Part shown: piece after piece, positions 32,182-40,699 of the stretch
Position numbering within the stretch: the stretch's first letter is position 1
How the letters are laid out: the number at the start of each line of letters is the position of its first letter
Source: Lewinellaceae bacterium
Lineage (GTDB): Bacteria > Bacteroidota > Bacteroidia > Chitinophagales > Saprospiraceae
Assembly: GCA_020636095.1 (NCBI GenBank)
Contig: JACJYN010000015.1
Span: 49,832-113,831, forward strand
Reading direction: 5' to 3'
DNA length: 64,000 bases
The notes under the pieces: generated by a model
Told to the model about the DNA's origin: nothing
Databases searched by the model: none
What the model saw: only the letters and a program-made list of their open reading frames with translations
Position numbers and translations under genes: made by a program

Positions 32182-33668
32182 GAGAGAACTGGAAACAGTT
32201 TTTTCTTCTGGTCGCCATTAATGCTTTTGTTGGCGGGATGGTCGGACTGGAGAGGACCATTTTGCCAGAGATCGCCGAAGTTGATTTCGGTATTGCAGCC
32301 AAAACGGCCATACTTTCTTTTATCATTGTTTTCGGGATAGTAAAAGCAGTTACAAATTACTATACCGGCGCTTTAGCCGATAGATTTGGAAGGAAGAATT
32401 TGTTGACGCTTGGTTGGTTAATAGCCCTTCCTATCCCCTTTATTTTGATCTACGCTACCTCCTGGAGTTGGATCATTCTTGCTAACATTCTCCTGGGTGT
32501 CAACCAGGGTTTAACCTGGTCGAGCACGGTCGTCATGAAGATCGACCTGGTCGGTGAAAAGAACCGTGGCCTGGCGATGGGATTAAATGAATCAGCAGGC
32601 TATTTGGCGGTTGGCGGCGTTGCATTTCTTACCGGATGGATCGCCTCAGAATACGGCGTTCGGCCTTATCCCTTTTACCTGGGTATAGCTTTTGCTTTTA
32701 TCGGGTTAATTTCCAGCTGGCTGTTCGTTAAAGATACAGCCCACCATGTCAAGAAAGAGACGACTACCAGTCAACTGCCGCTCCTGAAAAACGTGTTCTG
32801 GGAAACCACCTGGAAAAATCGGAATCTCGGCTCCATTTCGCAGGCGGGCCTGGTTAACAATCTGAACGACGGGATGGTTTGGGGCCTTCTCCCGATATTA
32901 CTGGCTACGAAAAACTTCGACCTGGAGGAAATAGGAAAAATCGTGGCGCTTTACCCCATCATTTGGGGATTGGGACAGTTGTTCACCGGAAAAATGGCGG
33001 ATCATCTCAACAAGAAAAGTATGCTTTTTTGGGGCATGTTGCTACAGGGATTTGCGCTGCTGCTTATGATCTTTGCGAACAGCTTCTTCCACTTTGCTGC
33101 GCTTTCGGTGGCATTGGGTGTCGGCACTGCTGTAGTTTATCCGACTTTTTTGGCCGCCATCGCCGATTACGCGCATCCCCGTCAAAGGGCAGAAAGCATT
33201 GGTGTATTTCGTCTGTGGCGGGACCTGGGCTATGCCGTAGGCGCTTTATTAACGGGTATTCTCGCCGACTCACTGGGTATTAATTGGGCAGTAGGTGCTA
33301 TTGGATTCCTAACCATTGTTTCGTCCCTGATTATTTTAATAAGAATGAAGTCTAAAAAATCAGAAATAATGAAAAAAGAAAAAGATTGTATTTCCAAAGA
33401 AAAAATTGAAGCGCTAAGGGCATCCGGCCAGGAAATAGTAATCCTTGATGTCAGAAACGACAAAGAATTTTCGGAAAATCATATCGAAGGGGCTATTAAT
33501 ATCCAGCTTGATCAACTCGAAAATGATTTCGGCAAATTTGGAGAACATAGGCTAGTAGTCACTGTTTGCGGCAAAGGCGGTGGGCGTTCCACCCAAGCTG
33601 CGGAACTGCTAGCTGCCAAAGGAGTTAAAGCAAGATGGTTGTGTGGTGGGACTTTTGGATGGAACTAA
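32157..33668 (+). CDS. MFS transporter fused to a rhodanese domain
   Basis: 503 residues. Twelve predicted membrane helices span residues ~15-395 with the MFS A-motif GALADRFGRKNLL between helices 2 and 3. A cytoplasmic rhodanese follows (about 410-503) with Cys471 in the loop VCGKGGGRST and the ending LCGGTFGWN. Fusion of exporter and rhodanese suggests efflux of a compound containing sulfane sulfur, or control of export by persulfide state. It shares the operon with the ArsR-rhodanese protein. Confidence 0.85.
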   Translation: MENVQLGLRENWKQFFLLVAINAFVGGMVGLERTILPEIAEVDFGIAAKTAILSFIIVFGIVKAVTNYYTGALADRFGRKNLLTLGWLIALPIPFILIYATSWSWIILANILLGVNQGLTWSSTVVMKIDLVGEKNRGLAMGLNESAGYLAVGGVAFLTGWIASEYGVRPYPFYLGIAFAFIGLISSWLFVKDTAHHVKKETTTSQLPLLKNVFWETTWKNRNLGSISQAGLVNNLNDGMVWGLLPILLATKNFDLEEIGKIVALYPIIWGLGQLFTGKMADHLNKKSMLFWGMLLQGFALLLMIFANSFFHFAALSVALGVGTAVVYPTFLAAIADYAHPRQRAESIGVFRLWRDLGYAVGALLTGILADSLGINWAVGAIGFLTIVSSLIILIRMKSKKSEIMKKEKDCISKEKIEALRASGQEIVILDVRNDKEFSENHIEGAINIQLDQLENDFGKFGEHRLVVTVCGKGGGRSTQAAELLAAKGVKARWLCGGTFGWN

Positions 33669-33763
33669 TCACAAGTAAATATGGAAAAATTTGCTCAATG
33701 GACAATAGATGTGGATAAGGTAATCACTTTTTAACGACTATGTTTTCTTTATCCTGAATAAAT

Positions 33764-34534
33764 ATGTTGCAACAAAACAAGAATTATAAAGAACCATCGC
33801 TTTTCAAGCCTGAGAACCTGTTAAGAGAGGCCAGAAGGCAAAAGGCCATTCCCCACGGTTTAATTCCACCGGTTTGTGTGCTTGACCCGGACGGAGATAT
33901 TGTCGATTACCTGGTTCGGACAGAGAGGGCTGCGCTCAATAAATATTGGGCATGCTACCACACTAAGATGTATGAGTTCGACTGTGGAGAGACTAAGGTA
34001 GGCATTATTGGCAATGCAGTTGGGGCCTCCTTTGCCGTGCTCCTGGCAGAACAGATGTTTGTTTCCGGGTGCCACCTTCTGCTGAGCATCACTTCTGCCG
34101 GTATCATCAATCCTCCCGAAGACAACATCAGGTTTGTACTGATCAACAACGCCCTAAGAGATGAAGGTGCGAGCTACCACTATCTTCCGCCGGAGGAAAA
34201 GGCTGCCATCCAACCTTCCCTGCTCAACCGGCTGCGCCTCCTGACAGACACTCCCGGATCGGGCGTAGCCGTCGGAGACAGTTGGACGACGGACGCCCCT
34301 TATCGAGAAACGAGTACGGCCATAGAATATGCTAAAAACAAGGGAATAGCTGCCGTGGAAATGGAAGCTTCTGCCCTTTACGCCTTCGCTAAGGCCCGGA
34401 GCAAAAATGTAGTCTGTTTTGCCCATTTAACCAATAATATGGCACAGGAAGGAGAGGATTTTGAGAAAGGTGTCGAAAACGGAAGCATCGACTCATTGGG
34501 ATTGATTTATCAAACTATAAAAACCTTAACTTGA
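33764..34534 (+). CDS. Nucleoside phosphorylase (PNP/UDP family)
   Basis: 256 residues, cytoplasmic. Family marks: substrate-site GNAVGASFAVLLAEQM, SAG turn in ITSAGII, and GDSWTTDAPYRE then AAVEMEASALYAFA, the nucleoside-binding Met-Glu pair. It splits nucleosides with phosphate; uridine-type specificity is plausible but not provable here. It overlaps the next start by 4 bp. Between it and the MFS gene is a 17-codon ORF (33681-33734) of no recognised meaning. Confidence 0.82.
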   Translation: MLQQNKNYKEPSLFKPENLLREARRQKAIPHGLIPPVCVLDPDGDIVDYLVRTERAALNKYWACYHTKMYEFDCGETKVGIIGNAVGASFAVLLAEQMFVSGCHLLLSITSAGIINPPEDNIRFVLINNALRDEGASYHYLPPEEKAAIQPSLLNRLRLLTDTPGSGVAVGDSWTTDAPYRETSTAIEYAKNKGIAAVEMEASALYAFAKARSKNVVCFAHLTNNMAQEGEDFEKGVENGSIDSLGLIYQTIKTLT

Positions 34535-35562
34535 TAGACATTATACGCTTTATGACCATTGGATGTCTGGTAGTTATTATCTATCAGCTTCTTAATTTCG
34601 GCGGGAAGCGAAGTCAACTTCTTCCGGCAACGGCATTTGCGTGTTGCAGTGCCGGATATCTTATTGTTGATTGGGACCCCATTCATGCCTCATTATTATA
34701 CTACTTTTTCTTGATTGCTGCCTTCGGATTACCTTATGTGTTTTGGCTGTTCAGCCGGTCAATATTTGACGACGGATTTCGATTACGCCCTTGGATGATT
34801 TGGCTAGGAGGGATGGTGGTGGTGCTTCAGTTCTTTTTCTTTTTTCTCAACAATTCTTTCCATTCGGAAATCCCCCAGCCCGTTTTTAAAGTTATTCGTA
34901 TACTGCAATATGCCATTTCATTAACCTTCGTAATACTGGGCATTAGTGCAGCCCTGGTTGGCCGGGAAGCGGATTTGATCAATTCAAGATTCAAATTCCG
35001 CAATAGCTTTATTCTCCTTACGGCCATTCTGATTTCGCTGACACTTTTGGCCGAAATTGTTTTTCAAGATGAGGAAGTTCCAATCTGGCTTGAGTTGATA
35101 CAAAAATTGACTTTCGCCGGTTTAACTTTCTATTTCGCATTCCGGCGATTAGAAATCAAACCCAATTTCTTCATGGAAAGCGAAACTTCCCCTCCAGTGA
35201 TCCAGTCCGTTTCAATTGACGGAGCTCTTTTGGAACGCCTGAATGATCAGATGGAAGTCCAAAAAATTTGGAAAACAGATGGCCTGACGATCAGACAACT
35301 TGCCGAAGAATTGGAAGTAAAAGAGTATAGGTTACGGCAGGCCATTAATCAGCATTTGGGTTTTCGAAATTTTAATGACTATCTACACTCTTACCGAATA
35401 GAGGAATCTTGCAGCATGTTATCAGACCCTCAAAAGAAAGATCTTACCATTCTCGAAATTGCATACGAGGTGGGATACAAATCAATTGCTCCTTTTAATA
35501 AAGCCTTCAAGGAGATCACAGGGGTAACACCAACCGAATGGAGGCGTTCGAAAAACGCCTAA
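34531..35562 (+). CDS. Membrane-bound AraC-type regulator
   Basis: 343 residues if started at TTG 34531 (overlapping the phosphorylase stop); ATG 34552 is an alternative. Residues ~1-210 hold six or seven hydrophobic helices, then an AraC HTH pair at about 235-340 (TIRQLAEELEVKEYRLRQAI; ILEIAYEVGYKSIAPFNKAF; TPTEWR). Such 7-TM-AraC proteins are frequent in Bacteroidota; their signals are mostly unknown. Its targets may be the secreted proteins that follow. Confidence 0.8.
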   Translation: MIDIIRFMTIGCLVVIIYQLLNFGGKRSQLLPATAFACCSAGYLIVDWDPIHASLLYYFFLIAAFGLPYVFWLFSRSIFDDGFRLRPWMIWLGGMVVVLQFFFFFLNNSFHSEIPQPVFKVIRILQYAISLTFVILGISAALVGREADLINSRFKFRNSFILLTAILISLTLLAEIVFQDEEVPIWLELIQKLTFAGLTFYFAFRRLEIKPNFFMESETSPPVIQSVSIDGALLERLNDQMEVQKIWKTDGLTIRQLAEELEVKEYRLRQAINQHLGFRNFNDYLHSYRIEESCSMLSDPQKKDLTILEIAYEVGYKSIAPFNKAFKEITGVTPTEWRRSKNA

Positions 35563-35700
35563 ATCCTCCTCAATTTCAAAATCGATTAGCTTTTTTCAGA
35601 ATTAAGAAGACTTTCATCAAAGAAGTCTTCAGTTTTGCTCAAGATTTTTGACACAACATTTTCAAACATATGAAAAAGTTAATCTTGAGTATTTTGCTTT
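35562..35700 (+). repeat. Duplicated leader region, copy 1
   Basis: About 110 bp of non-coding leader plus the first ten codons (MKKLILSIL) match 37842-37978 at roughly three of four positions, including AATCCTyCTCrATTTyAAAAT and TATTTTTCA-like runs. This suggests a duplicated promoter/leader cassette with signal peptide, driving two different secreted proteins. Confidence 0.6.
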
Positions 35701-36071
35701 TGAGCTCAATCATCCAAAGTGGCGCACAAGGAAACCTGGTAACTAACAACAATTGGTGCTTTTTCGATAATACCTTTGAGCCTCCTTATTTTTCTAATCA
35801 GAATACCACCCTTGCGGATTTTATCCAAGCCAACCTCCATTATCCCGCTTTAGCTATCGAACAAGGTATCGAAGGAGAAGTAGTCGTCCTGGTCCACCTC
35901 CAGGCTGACGGGAAAGTCGATTCCGCCAAGGTAACAAGCGGGATAGGTTTTGATTGCGATGAAGAAGTTATCCGATTAATCATGGCTATGCCTTCCTGGG
36001 AACCGGCTACACTAAGTGGGACTCCAGTAGCTTCAAAAGTAAAGATCAAAGTGCGTTTTCGATTGCAATAA
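35670..36071 (+). CDS. TonB C-terminal-like secreted protein
   Basis: 133 residues: signal peptide to about residue 19 (IIQSGAQG), then a TonB C-terminal-type domain (LHYPALAIEQGIEGEVVVLV, KVTSGIGFDCDEEVIRLI, KVKIKVRFRL). It lacks the N-terminal membrane anchor and Pro-rich rod of true TonB, so it is a periplasmic stand-alone domain. It shares its leader and first codons with the gene at 37948. Confidence 0.8.
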   Translation: MKKLILSILLLSSIIQSGAQGNLVTNNNWCFFDNTFEPPYFSNQNTTLADFIQANLHYPALAIEQGIEGEVVVLVHLQADGKVDSAKVTSGIGFDCDEEVIRLIMAMPSWEPATLSGTPVASKVKIKVRFRLQ

Positions 36072-36146
36072 CACTATTGCCACATTTTAAGAATTGAATC
36101 ACCCTTTCTCGTCCGAATTGGACGGGTAATAAACTTTTAAGATATC

Positions 36147-37802
36147 ATGAATATATTGGAAGCATTGGAGCTTTTCCCATCAATTTTATTAAGTGATTTT
36201 CTGCGTTACTTCATAACAGCAAGCACTGCCTACTTATTATTTTGGGTAATATTTATAAAAAAATGGGAGCATCGCATTATTCAGCGAAAAGCGCTGAAAG
36301 CAAAAAAAATGTGGTTTGAGTTTCGTTACTCTATTAGTACGGTACTCATTTTCGCCTTAATAGGTTGGGGCATTACCCAGGCAAAACTCAATGGATATAC
36401 ACTTATTTACGATCAAGTGGATGATTATGGCTGGCTTTGGTTTTTTATCAGTATCGTACTGATGGTCTTGCTCCATGACACATGGTTTTATTGGACCCAT
36501 CGCTTGATGCATCACCCAAAAATATTTCGGCATGTACACCTGGTCCACCACCGGTCAACCAACCCTTCGCCCTGGGCCGCCTATTCTTTTCACCCCCTCG
36601 AAGCCATTGTGGAGGCCGCCATCTTTCCGATTATCGTTTTTTCGATTCCAGTTCATGGTATAGCATTGCTTATTTTTCTGATTTACATGATTACCCGTAA
36701 TGTGCAAGGCCATCTGGGCATTGAGATTTTCCCTAAGTGGTTTATCAAGAGTAAGTGGGTCAACTGGCATACGACCACCACTCACCATGACTTGCATCAT
36801 AAACATTTCAATAAAAATTTTGGGCTATACTTTACCTGGTGGGACCACTGGTTTGGTACCGAGCACAAGGAATACCGCGACAAATTTGAGGAAGTCACCT
36901 CCAGGGAAAAACCAGATCAGCCTTCAGGCAATCGCTCATCAACTAGACAAAGCATCAGCAAGCTAAAAGAGAAAACAAAACTTCCAGGTGTTATCTTTTT
37001 GTTGTGGCTGGCCAGTTCTATATCGGGCTCAGCGCAAACTGTAGCCGGGCTATGGCAAACTTATCACGAGGAGACTGGTCTACCGTTATCCCATATTAAA
37101 ATTGAGGAGACGTCCTCCGGAATCAAAGGTAAAGTGGCCAGGATATTCTTGCAGCCTTGGGAAGGTGAAGATCCGATATGTGCCAAATGCGACGGCCATC
37201 GAAAAGATAAGAAAGTCATCGGTATGGAATTCCTTTGGGGGTTTCAAAAGGAAGGGAAGGAGTGGTCAGACGGGAAAATTCTCGATCCGGCGGGAGGAAA
37301 AATTTATGATAGCAAATTATGGCTGGCAAATGATACAACTCTAAAAGTAAGGGGATACGCAGGGCCTATGAACCTATTCTACCGTACTCAAACCTGGCTA
37401 TTACAGGAAAGCGGGCATGATGGACATCCTATTACCGGTATTTGGAAAACAATTGATGATAAATCCGGCCTTCCAAAATCGCTTGTAGAAATTACTGCAG
37501 TCAACGGAAAACTCTCCGGCAAGATTTTGAAGATATTCTTGTTACCCTGGGAAGGAACCAATCCCATTTGTCAAAATTGCTCAGGTAAGCAAGAAGGTAC
37601 TAAAATTGTAGGCCTAACCATCCTGTCTGGCTTTGAAAAAGACCGCCAAAACGCTGATAAATGGACCAATGGTCGAATCCTTGATCCCGGCAACGGAAAA
37701 ACCTATACCAGTTCGGTTTGGTTGGAGGATGCCGATACGCTCAAAGTCAAAGGATATTTGGGACCGCTTTTCAGGACACAGACTTGGGAAAGAGTGAAGT
37801 AA
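36147..37802 (+). CDS. Sterol-desaturase-family hydroxylase fused to two DUF2147 domains
   Basis: 551 residues. Residues ~1-255 are a fatty-acid-hydroxylase/sterol-desaturase membrane enzyme with its di-iron His motifs HDTWFYWTHRLMHH, HLVHHRS and HHDLHHKH. A basic linker leads to a hydrophobic stretch resembling an internal signal (LPGVIFLLWLASSISGSAQ, ~277-296), then two DUF2147 domains (each with WEGEDPIC..C or WEGTNPIC..C, DGKILDP and LKVxGYxGP). DUF2147 proteins are normally separate exported proteins, so this looks like a gene fusion whose C-terminal half lies in the periplasm. No frameshift is seen. Confidence 0.82.
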   Translation: MNILEALELFPSILLSDFLRYFITASTAYLLFWVIFIKKWEHRIIQRKALKAKKMWFEFRYSISTVLIFALIGWGITQAKLNGYTLIYDQVDDYGWLWFFISIVLMVLLHDTWFYWTHRLMHHPKIFRHVHLVHHRSTNPSPWAAYSFHPLEAIVEAAIFPIIVFSIPVHGIALLIFLIYMITRNVQGHLGIEIFPKWFIKSKWVNWHTTTTHHDLHHKHFNKNFGLYFTWWDHWFGTEHKEYRDKFEEVTSREKPDQPSGNRSSTRQSISKLKEKTKLPGVIFLLWLASSISGSAQTVAGLWQTYHEETGLPLSHIKIEETSSGIKGKVARIFLQPWEGEDPICAKCDGHRKDKKVIGMEFLWGFQKEGKEWSDGKILDPAGGKIYDSKLWLANDTTLKVRGYAGPMNLFYRTQTWLLQESGHDGHPITGIWKTIDDKSGLPKSLVEITAVNGKLSGKILKIFLLPWEGTNPICQNCSGKQEGTKIVGLTILSGFEKDRQNADKWTNGRILDPGNGKTYTSSVWLEDADTLKVKGYLGPLFRTQTWERVK

Positions 37803-37841
37803 AGTCATCAATTATTTGGCCTCTTGCTTAACAGCTTTAAA

Positions 37842-37978
37842 AATCCTTCTCGATTTTAAAATTGATCAGCATTTTTCAAAAACAGGAAGATTGTCGCTTT
37901 AAAAGCCTTCAACTTTATTTAAGATTTTACAAACAACTTTTTAAACCATGAAAAAGCTAATCTTAAGTATTCTCACAA
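37842..37978 (+). repeat. Duplicated leader region, copy 2
   Basis: Partner of 35562-35700, covering the leader and the codons for MKKLILSIL of the next gene. Divergence of about one base in four suggests an old event. Confidence 0.6.
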
Positions 37979-39015
37979 TTTTTGTCTTCTTCGGCAACCA
38001 TCTTCCCCAAAAGTGTATTCAAACAACAGTTGACTTTCTCGGACAAACCCAGTCAATCTGCGTAAGTGATTCAACAGCAATACAAATTTTATGGGGTGCT
38101 GCACCCAATGACATTTTGGCTTTCGATCACCAATTGTTGGACAACCAATTACTTCATAAGATTTCTCAACAGTATTCACTGGACGTTGCTACTATTTATG
38201 CATTAAACAGGCTATATGAAATTCCACGAAACAAGGACGCTCAGGACAAATATTTATCTGTTATAGATTCTATAGAAAAGAATATCCCACTTGAAAAAAT
38301 CAAAATACTAAAATCGAAATATTTTCTTTTTGTTCCGGGTTTAGCATACAAAGAGGCCCCCTCAACAGGGGCTGATTTAGCCAGGCAAATGAGACTATTT
38401 AAACTTTTGGGGATTAAAAATAAACTCATTGAAACAGGAGAATACGCACTTGCAGAACAAAATGCCCAAATCATAGCCGATGAGATCATTGAGACATCAA
38501 AGAAATGGAAAGACATTGTATTAGTCAGCGTCAGTAAAGGAAGCCTTGAAACAGCTATCGCATTGGGTAAATTACTTGGTGAAGAGCAACTAAAAAGTGT
38601 TTCGTCCTGGGTCAGTGTAGGAGGTATTCTCAGAGGAAGCCCGGTTGCTGACCAGTATTTGAAAGCTCCTAAGAGTTGGCTTGCTAGATTTGTGCTTTGG
38701 TCAAAAGGGCATAGTGCTGAAGTTGTCAGGGATGTCAGTCACCAATTCAAATCCGTAACGTTTAATTCCTTGAATTTTCCGGTCCACATTAAAACTATCC
38801 ATTTTGTTGGTATACCCCTGACTTCCCAGGTGCATAAAAGAATCAAAGCCAGGTATTGCTCATTGCAAAAAAACTTTGGTCCGAATGATGGGCTAACGAC
38901 CATCACTGATGCCTTAACAATGCACGGAATTGTTATCTCTGAACTTGGCTTGGATCATTATTTTAAGGATGAAAACATTGATATAAAAACATTGGCATTA
39001 GCATGTCTACTTTGA
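37948..39015 (+). CDS. Exported alpha/beta-hydrolase-like protein
   Basis: 355 residues with a short signal-like N-terminus. The fold clues are YFLFVPGLAYK (first strand and oxyanion turn), IVLVSVSKGSLETAIALG at the nucleophile elbow (S-x-S-K-G in place of G-x-S-x-G), GPNDGLTTITDAL for the acid and LGLDHYF for the His. This suggests a serine hydrolase or lipase-like enzyme, or an inactive relative. It shares a duplicated leader with the TonB-like gene. No closer family was recognised. Confidence 0.55.
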   Translation: MKKLILSILTIFVFFGNHLPQKCIQTTVDFLGQTQSICVSDSTAIQILWGAAPNDILAFDHQLLDNQLLHKISQQYSLDVATIYALNRLYEIPRNKDAQDKYLSVIDSIEKNIPLEKIKILKSKYFLFVPGLAYKEAPSTGADLARQMRLFKLLGIKNKLIETGEYALAEQNAQIIADEIIETSKKWKDIVLVSVSKGSLETAIALGKLLGEEQLKSVSSWVSVGGILRGSPVADQYLKAPKSWLARFVLWSKGHSAEVVRDVSHQFKSVTFNSLNFPVHIKTIHFVGIPLTSQVHKRIKARYCSLQKNFGPNDGLTTITDALTMHGIVISELGLDHYFKDENIDIKTLALACLL

Positions 39016-39133
39016 TGGTGAAGGAAAAATATCAATCTACGGAATTAAAAAGCCGATTAAATGAACAAGCATATTTTTGCAAGTATTATCATGGTATTTT
39101 TCATTCAAATAATTTCCGCTCATCACTTCGGAC

Positions 39134-39364
39134 TTGCAATCCATCCCAAAAGCATTGAAACTTTCGAAGAAGACGGTCCTGGGTATCAGGCAAAACCTTT
39201 TCTGGGCTTTCATTTATAATATCATTGGCATCCCGATTGCTGCCGGAGTACTTTTCCCATTCAATGGATTTCTTCTCGACCCCATGATTGCCGGAGCGGC
39301 CATGGCGTTCAGCTCGGTTTCGGTAGTCCTTAACAGTTTGCGTTTGAAAACAGTAAAAATTTAG
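39134..39364 (+). pseudogene. C-terminal remnant of a Cu(I) P-type ATPase
   Basis: Reads ALKLSKKTVLGIRQNLFWAF, then YNIIGIPIAAGVLFP and AMAFSSVSVVLNSLRL, the last two helices of CopA-type P1B-1 ATPases. The whole upstream enzyme is missing; a 52-codon ORF starting at 39061 (MNKHIFASIIMVFFIQII) runs across the junction near 39125 in another frame. It borders the DUF3883/STAND module on the left. Confidence 0.75.
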
Positions 39365-39372
39365 TTACATTA

Positions 39373-39671
39373 CTAGAGGCGGCGCAGGCTGAGAAACTGG
39401 ATGGAGCGCAGGGCGGGGAAGCGCTCGTAGAGGCGCTGCTCGATGAACAGGCCGGGAAGAGCGTTGTAAAGCTGGCTGTTGATGCCGCGGAACAGATGGT
39501 TGAAGAAGCCTTCGGCCTGGTTGGGGGCGAGCCTGGCTTTGTTCTCTTCCAGTCGGATGCGACCAGGGCGGCTAAACTGGCATTTCACATCCCGAAACAA
39601 AAAGTCTTTTTGTACGTAAGGATATTACTAAAAGATTAGTATTATTGTCATAGACAGTTTTTACAAACCTT
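39373..39671. other. Gap with a doubtful minus-strand ORF
   Basis: A 75-codon minus-strand ORF (39373-39600) encodes an Arg/Leu-rich peptide (GFFNHLFRGINSQLYNALPG) in a GC-rich patch unlike its surroundings. It has no recognised family and may be a scrap of a mobile gene. The 70 bp before the DUF3883 gene are AT-rich and may hold its promoter. Confidence 0.25.
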
Positions 39672-40508
39672 ATGGCAGCTAATTGGTCAAAACTGGAAGT
39701 TGAAGCTATTGTAGCCGACTACTTCGAAATGTTGAGTTTGGAATTGACTGGCGAAAGCTATTCTAAAACCGCAAGAAGGCGAAACTTATCCTCCCAATTG
39801 AATAGCAGAAGTAAAGGGTCCATCGAGTTTAAACACCAGAACATCAGCGCGGTCCTCATAAAATATGGCTTTCCATATATTTTAGGTTACAAACCACGAT
39901 CGAATTATCAGGGCTTGTTGGAGAATGTTATCCTGAATTTTTTGGCAAAATCGAATAACGTAACCGAGCTGTTTGAAAGTTTCGCCAGGGAGGAAGCTCA
40001 AACAAAAAAAGTATACGATTATTCTAGCCTTCTCGTCGATCCACCTCAGATCGATCCGGTAATGGAAAGTGAAAGCCAATATGGAAACCCATCCCTAAAC
40101 AAACCTAATTACCTCCTGATCGAACAACAAAACCGGTCTTTGGGGGAGAAGGGAGAAGAACTGATCCTTAACTATGAACGGTGGCGGTTGATCGATGGTG
40201 GGAAGGAAAAACTTTCTGAATCCATTGAGTGGGTGTCTAAAGAGCAGGGCGATGGAGCCGGGTTCGATATCCTCTCCAAGAACCTTAACGGGACGGACCG
40301 ATATATTGAAGTGAAGTCAACCAAACTTGGTGAAAAAGTCCCGATTTATTTCACGAAAAATGAACTACGTTTTTCACAGGTACATGCTTCCGATTATTTT
40401 CTCTACCGGGTCTTCAACCTTAAGAAAAAGCCTAAGTTCTTCATCAAAAATGGAGCGATCGACAGCTTTTGGAATGTGGAGCCGGTCAGCTTTATTGGCA
40501 GGCTTTAA
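39672..40508 (+). CDS. DUF3883-domain nuclease-like protein
   Basis: 278 residues. The N-terminal ~110 residues (MAANWSKLEVEAIVADYFEM; GFPYILGYKPRSNYQ) are a helical domain often joined to DUF3883. The C-terminal DUF3883 part (from about 150) has a PD-(D/E)XK pattern: Asp199 in GAGFDIL, Glu213 and Lys215 in YIEVKST. DUF3883 domains occur in restriction and other defence proteins. It lies 191 bp upstream of the STAND NTPase on the same strand, and the two probably belong together. Confidence 0.75.
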   Translation: MAANWSKLEVEAIVADYFEMLSLELTGESYSKTARRRNLSSQLNSRSKGSIEFKHQNISAVLIKYGFPYILGYKPRSNYQGLLENVILNFLAKSNNVTELFESFAREEAQTKKVYDYSSLLVDPPQIDPVMESESQYGNPSLNKPNYLLIEQQNRSLGEKGEELILNYERWRLIDGGKEKLSESIEWVSKEQGDGAGFDILSKNLNGTDRYIEVKSTKLGEKVPIYFTKNELRFSQVHASDYFLYRVFNLKKKPKFFIKNGAIDSFWNVEPVSFIGRL

Positions 40509-40699
40509 GTATCCCGTCGCATGATTGGCCAGAATTCAACTAATGGTTATACTTTTCTATATTATATGGTGATTTTCTTGAAACCGAAATGTTTTTTCTT
40601 TTCCCTAACAGCCAATTCCTAAGAAGAGTAGTTCCAAACATTCGGGCGCCTCATCTTATTGGCGAGGCCTGATATGGACTTTAACTGGATAAAAATCAA

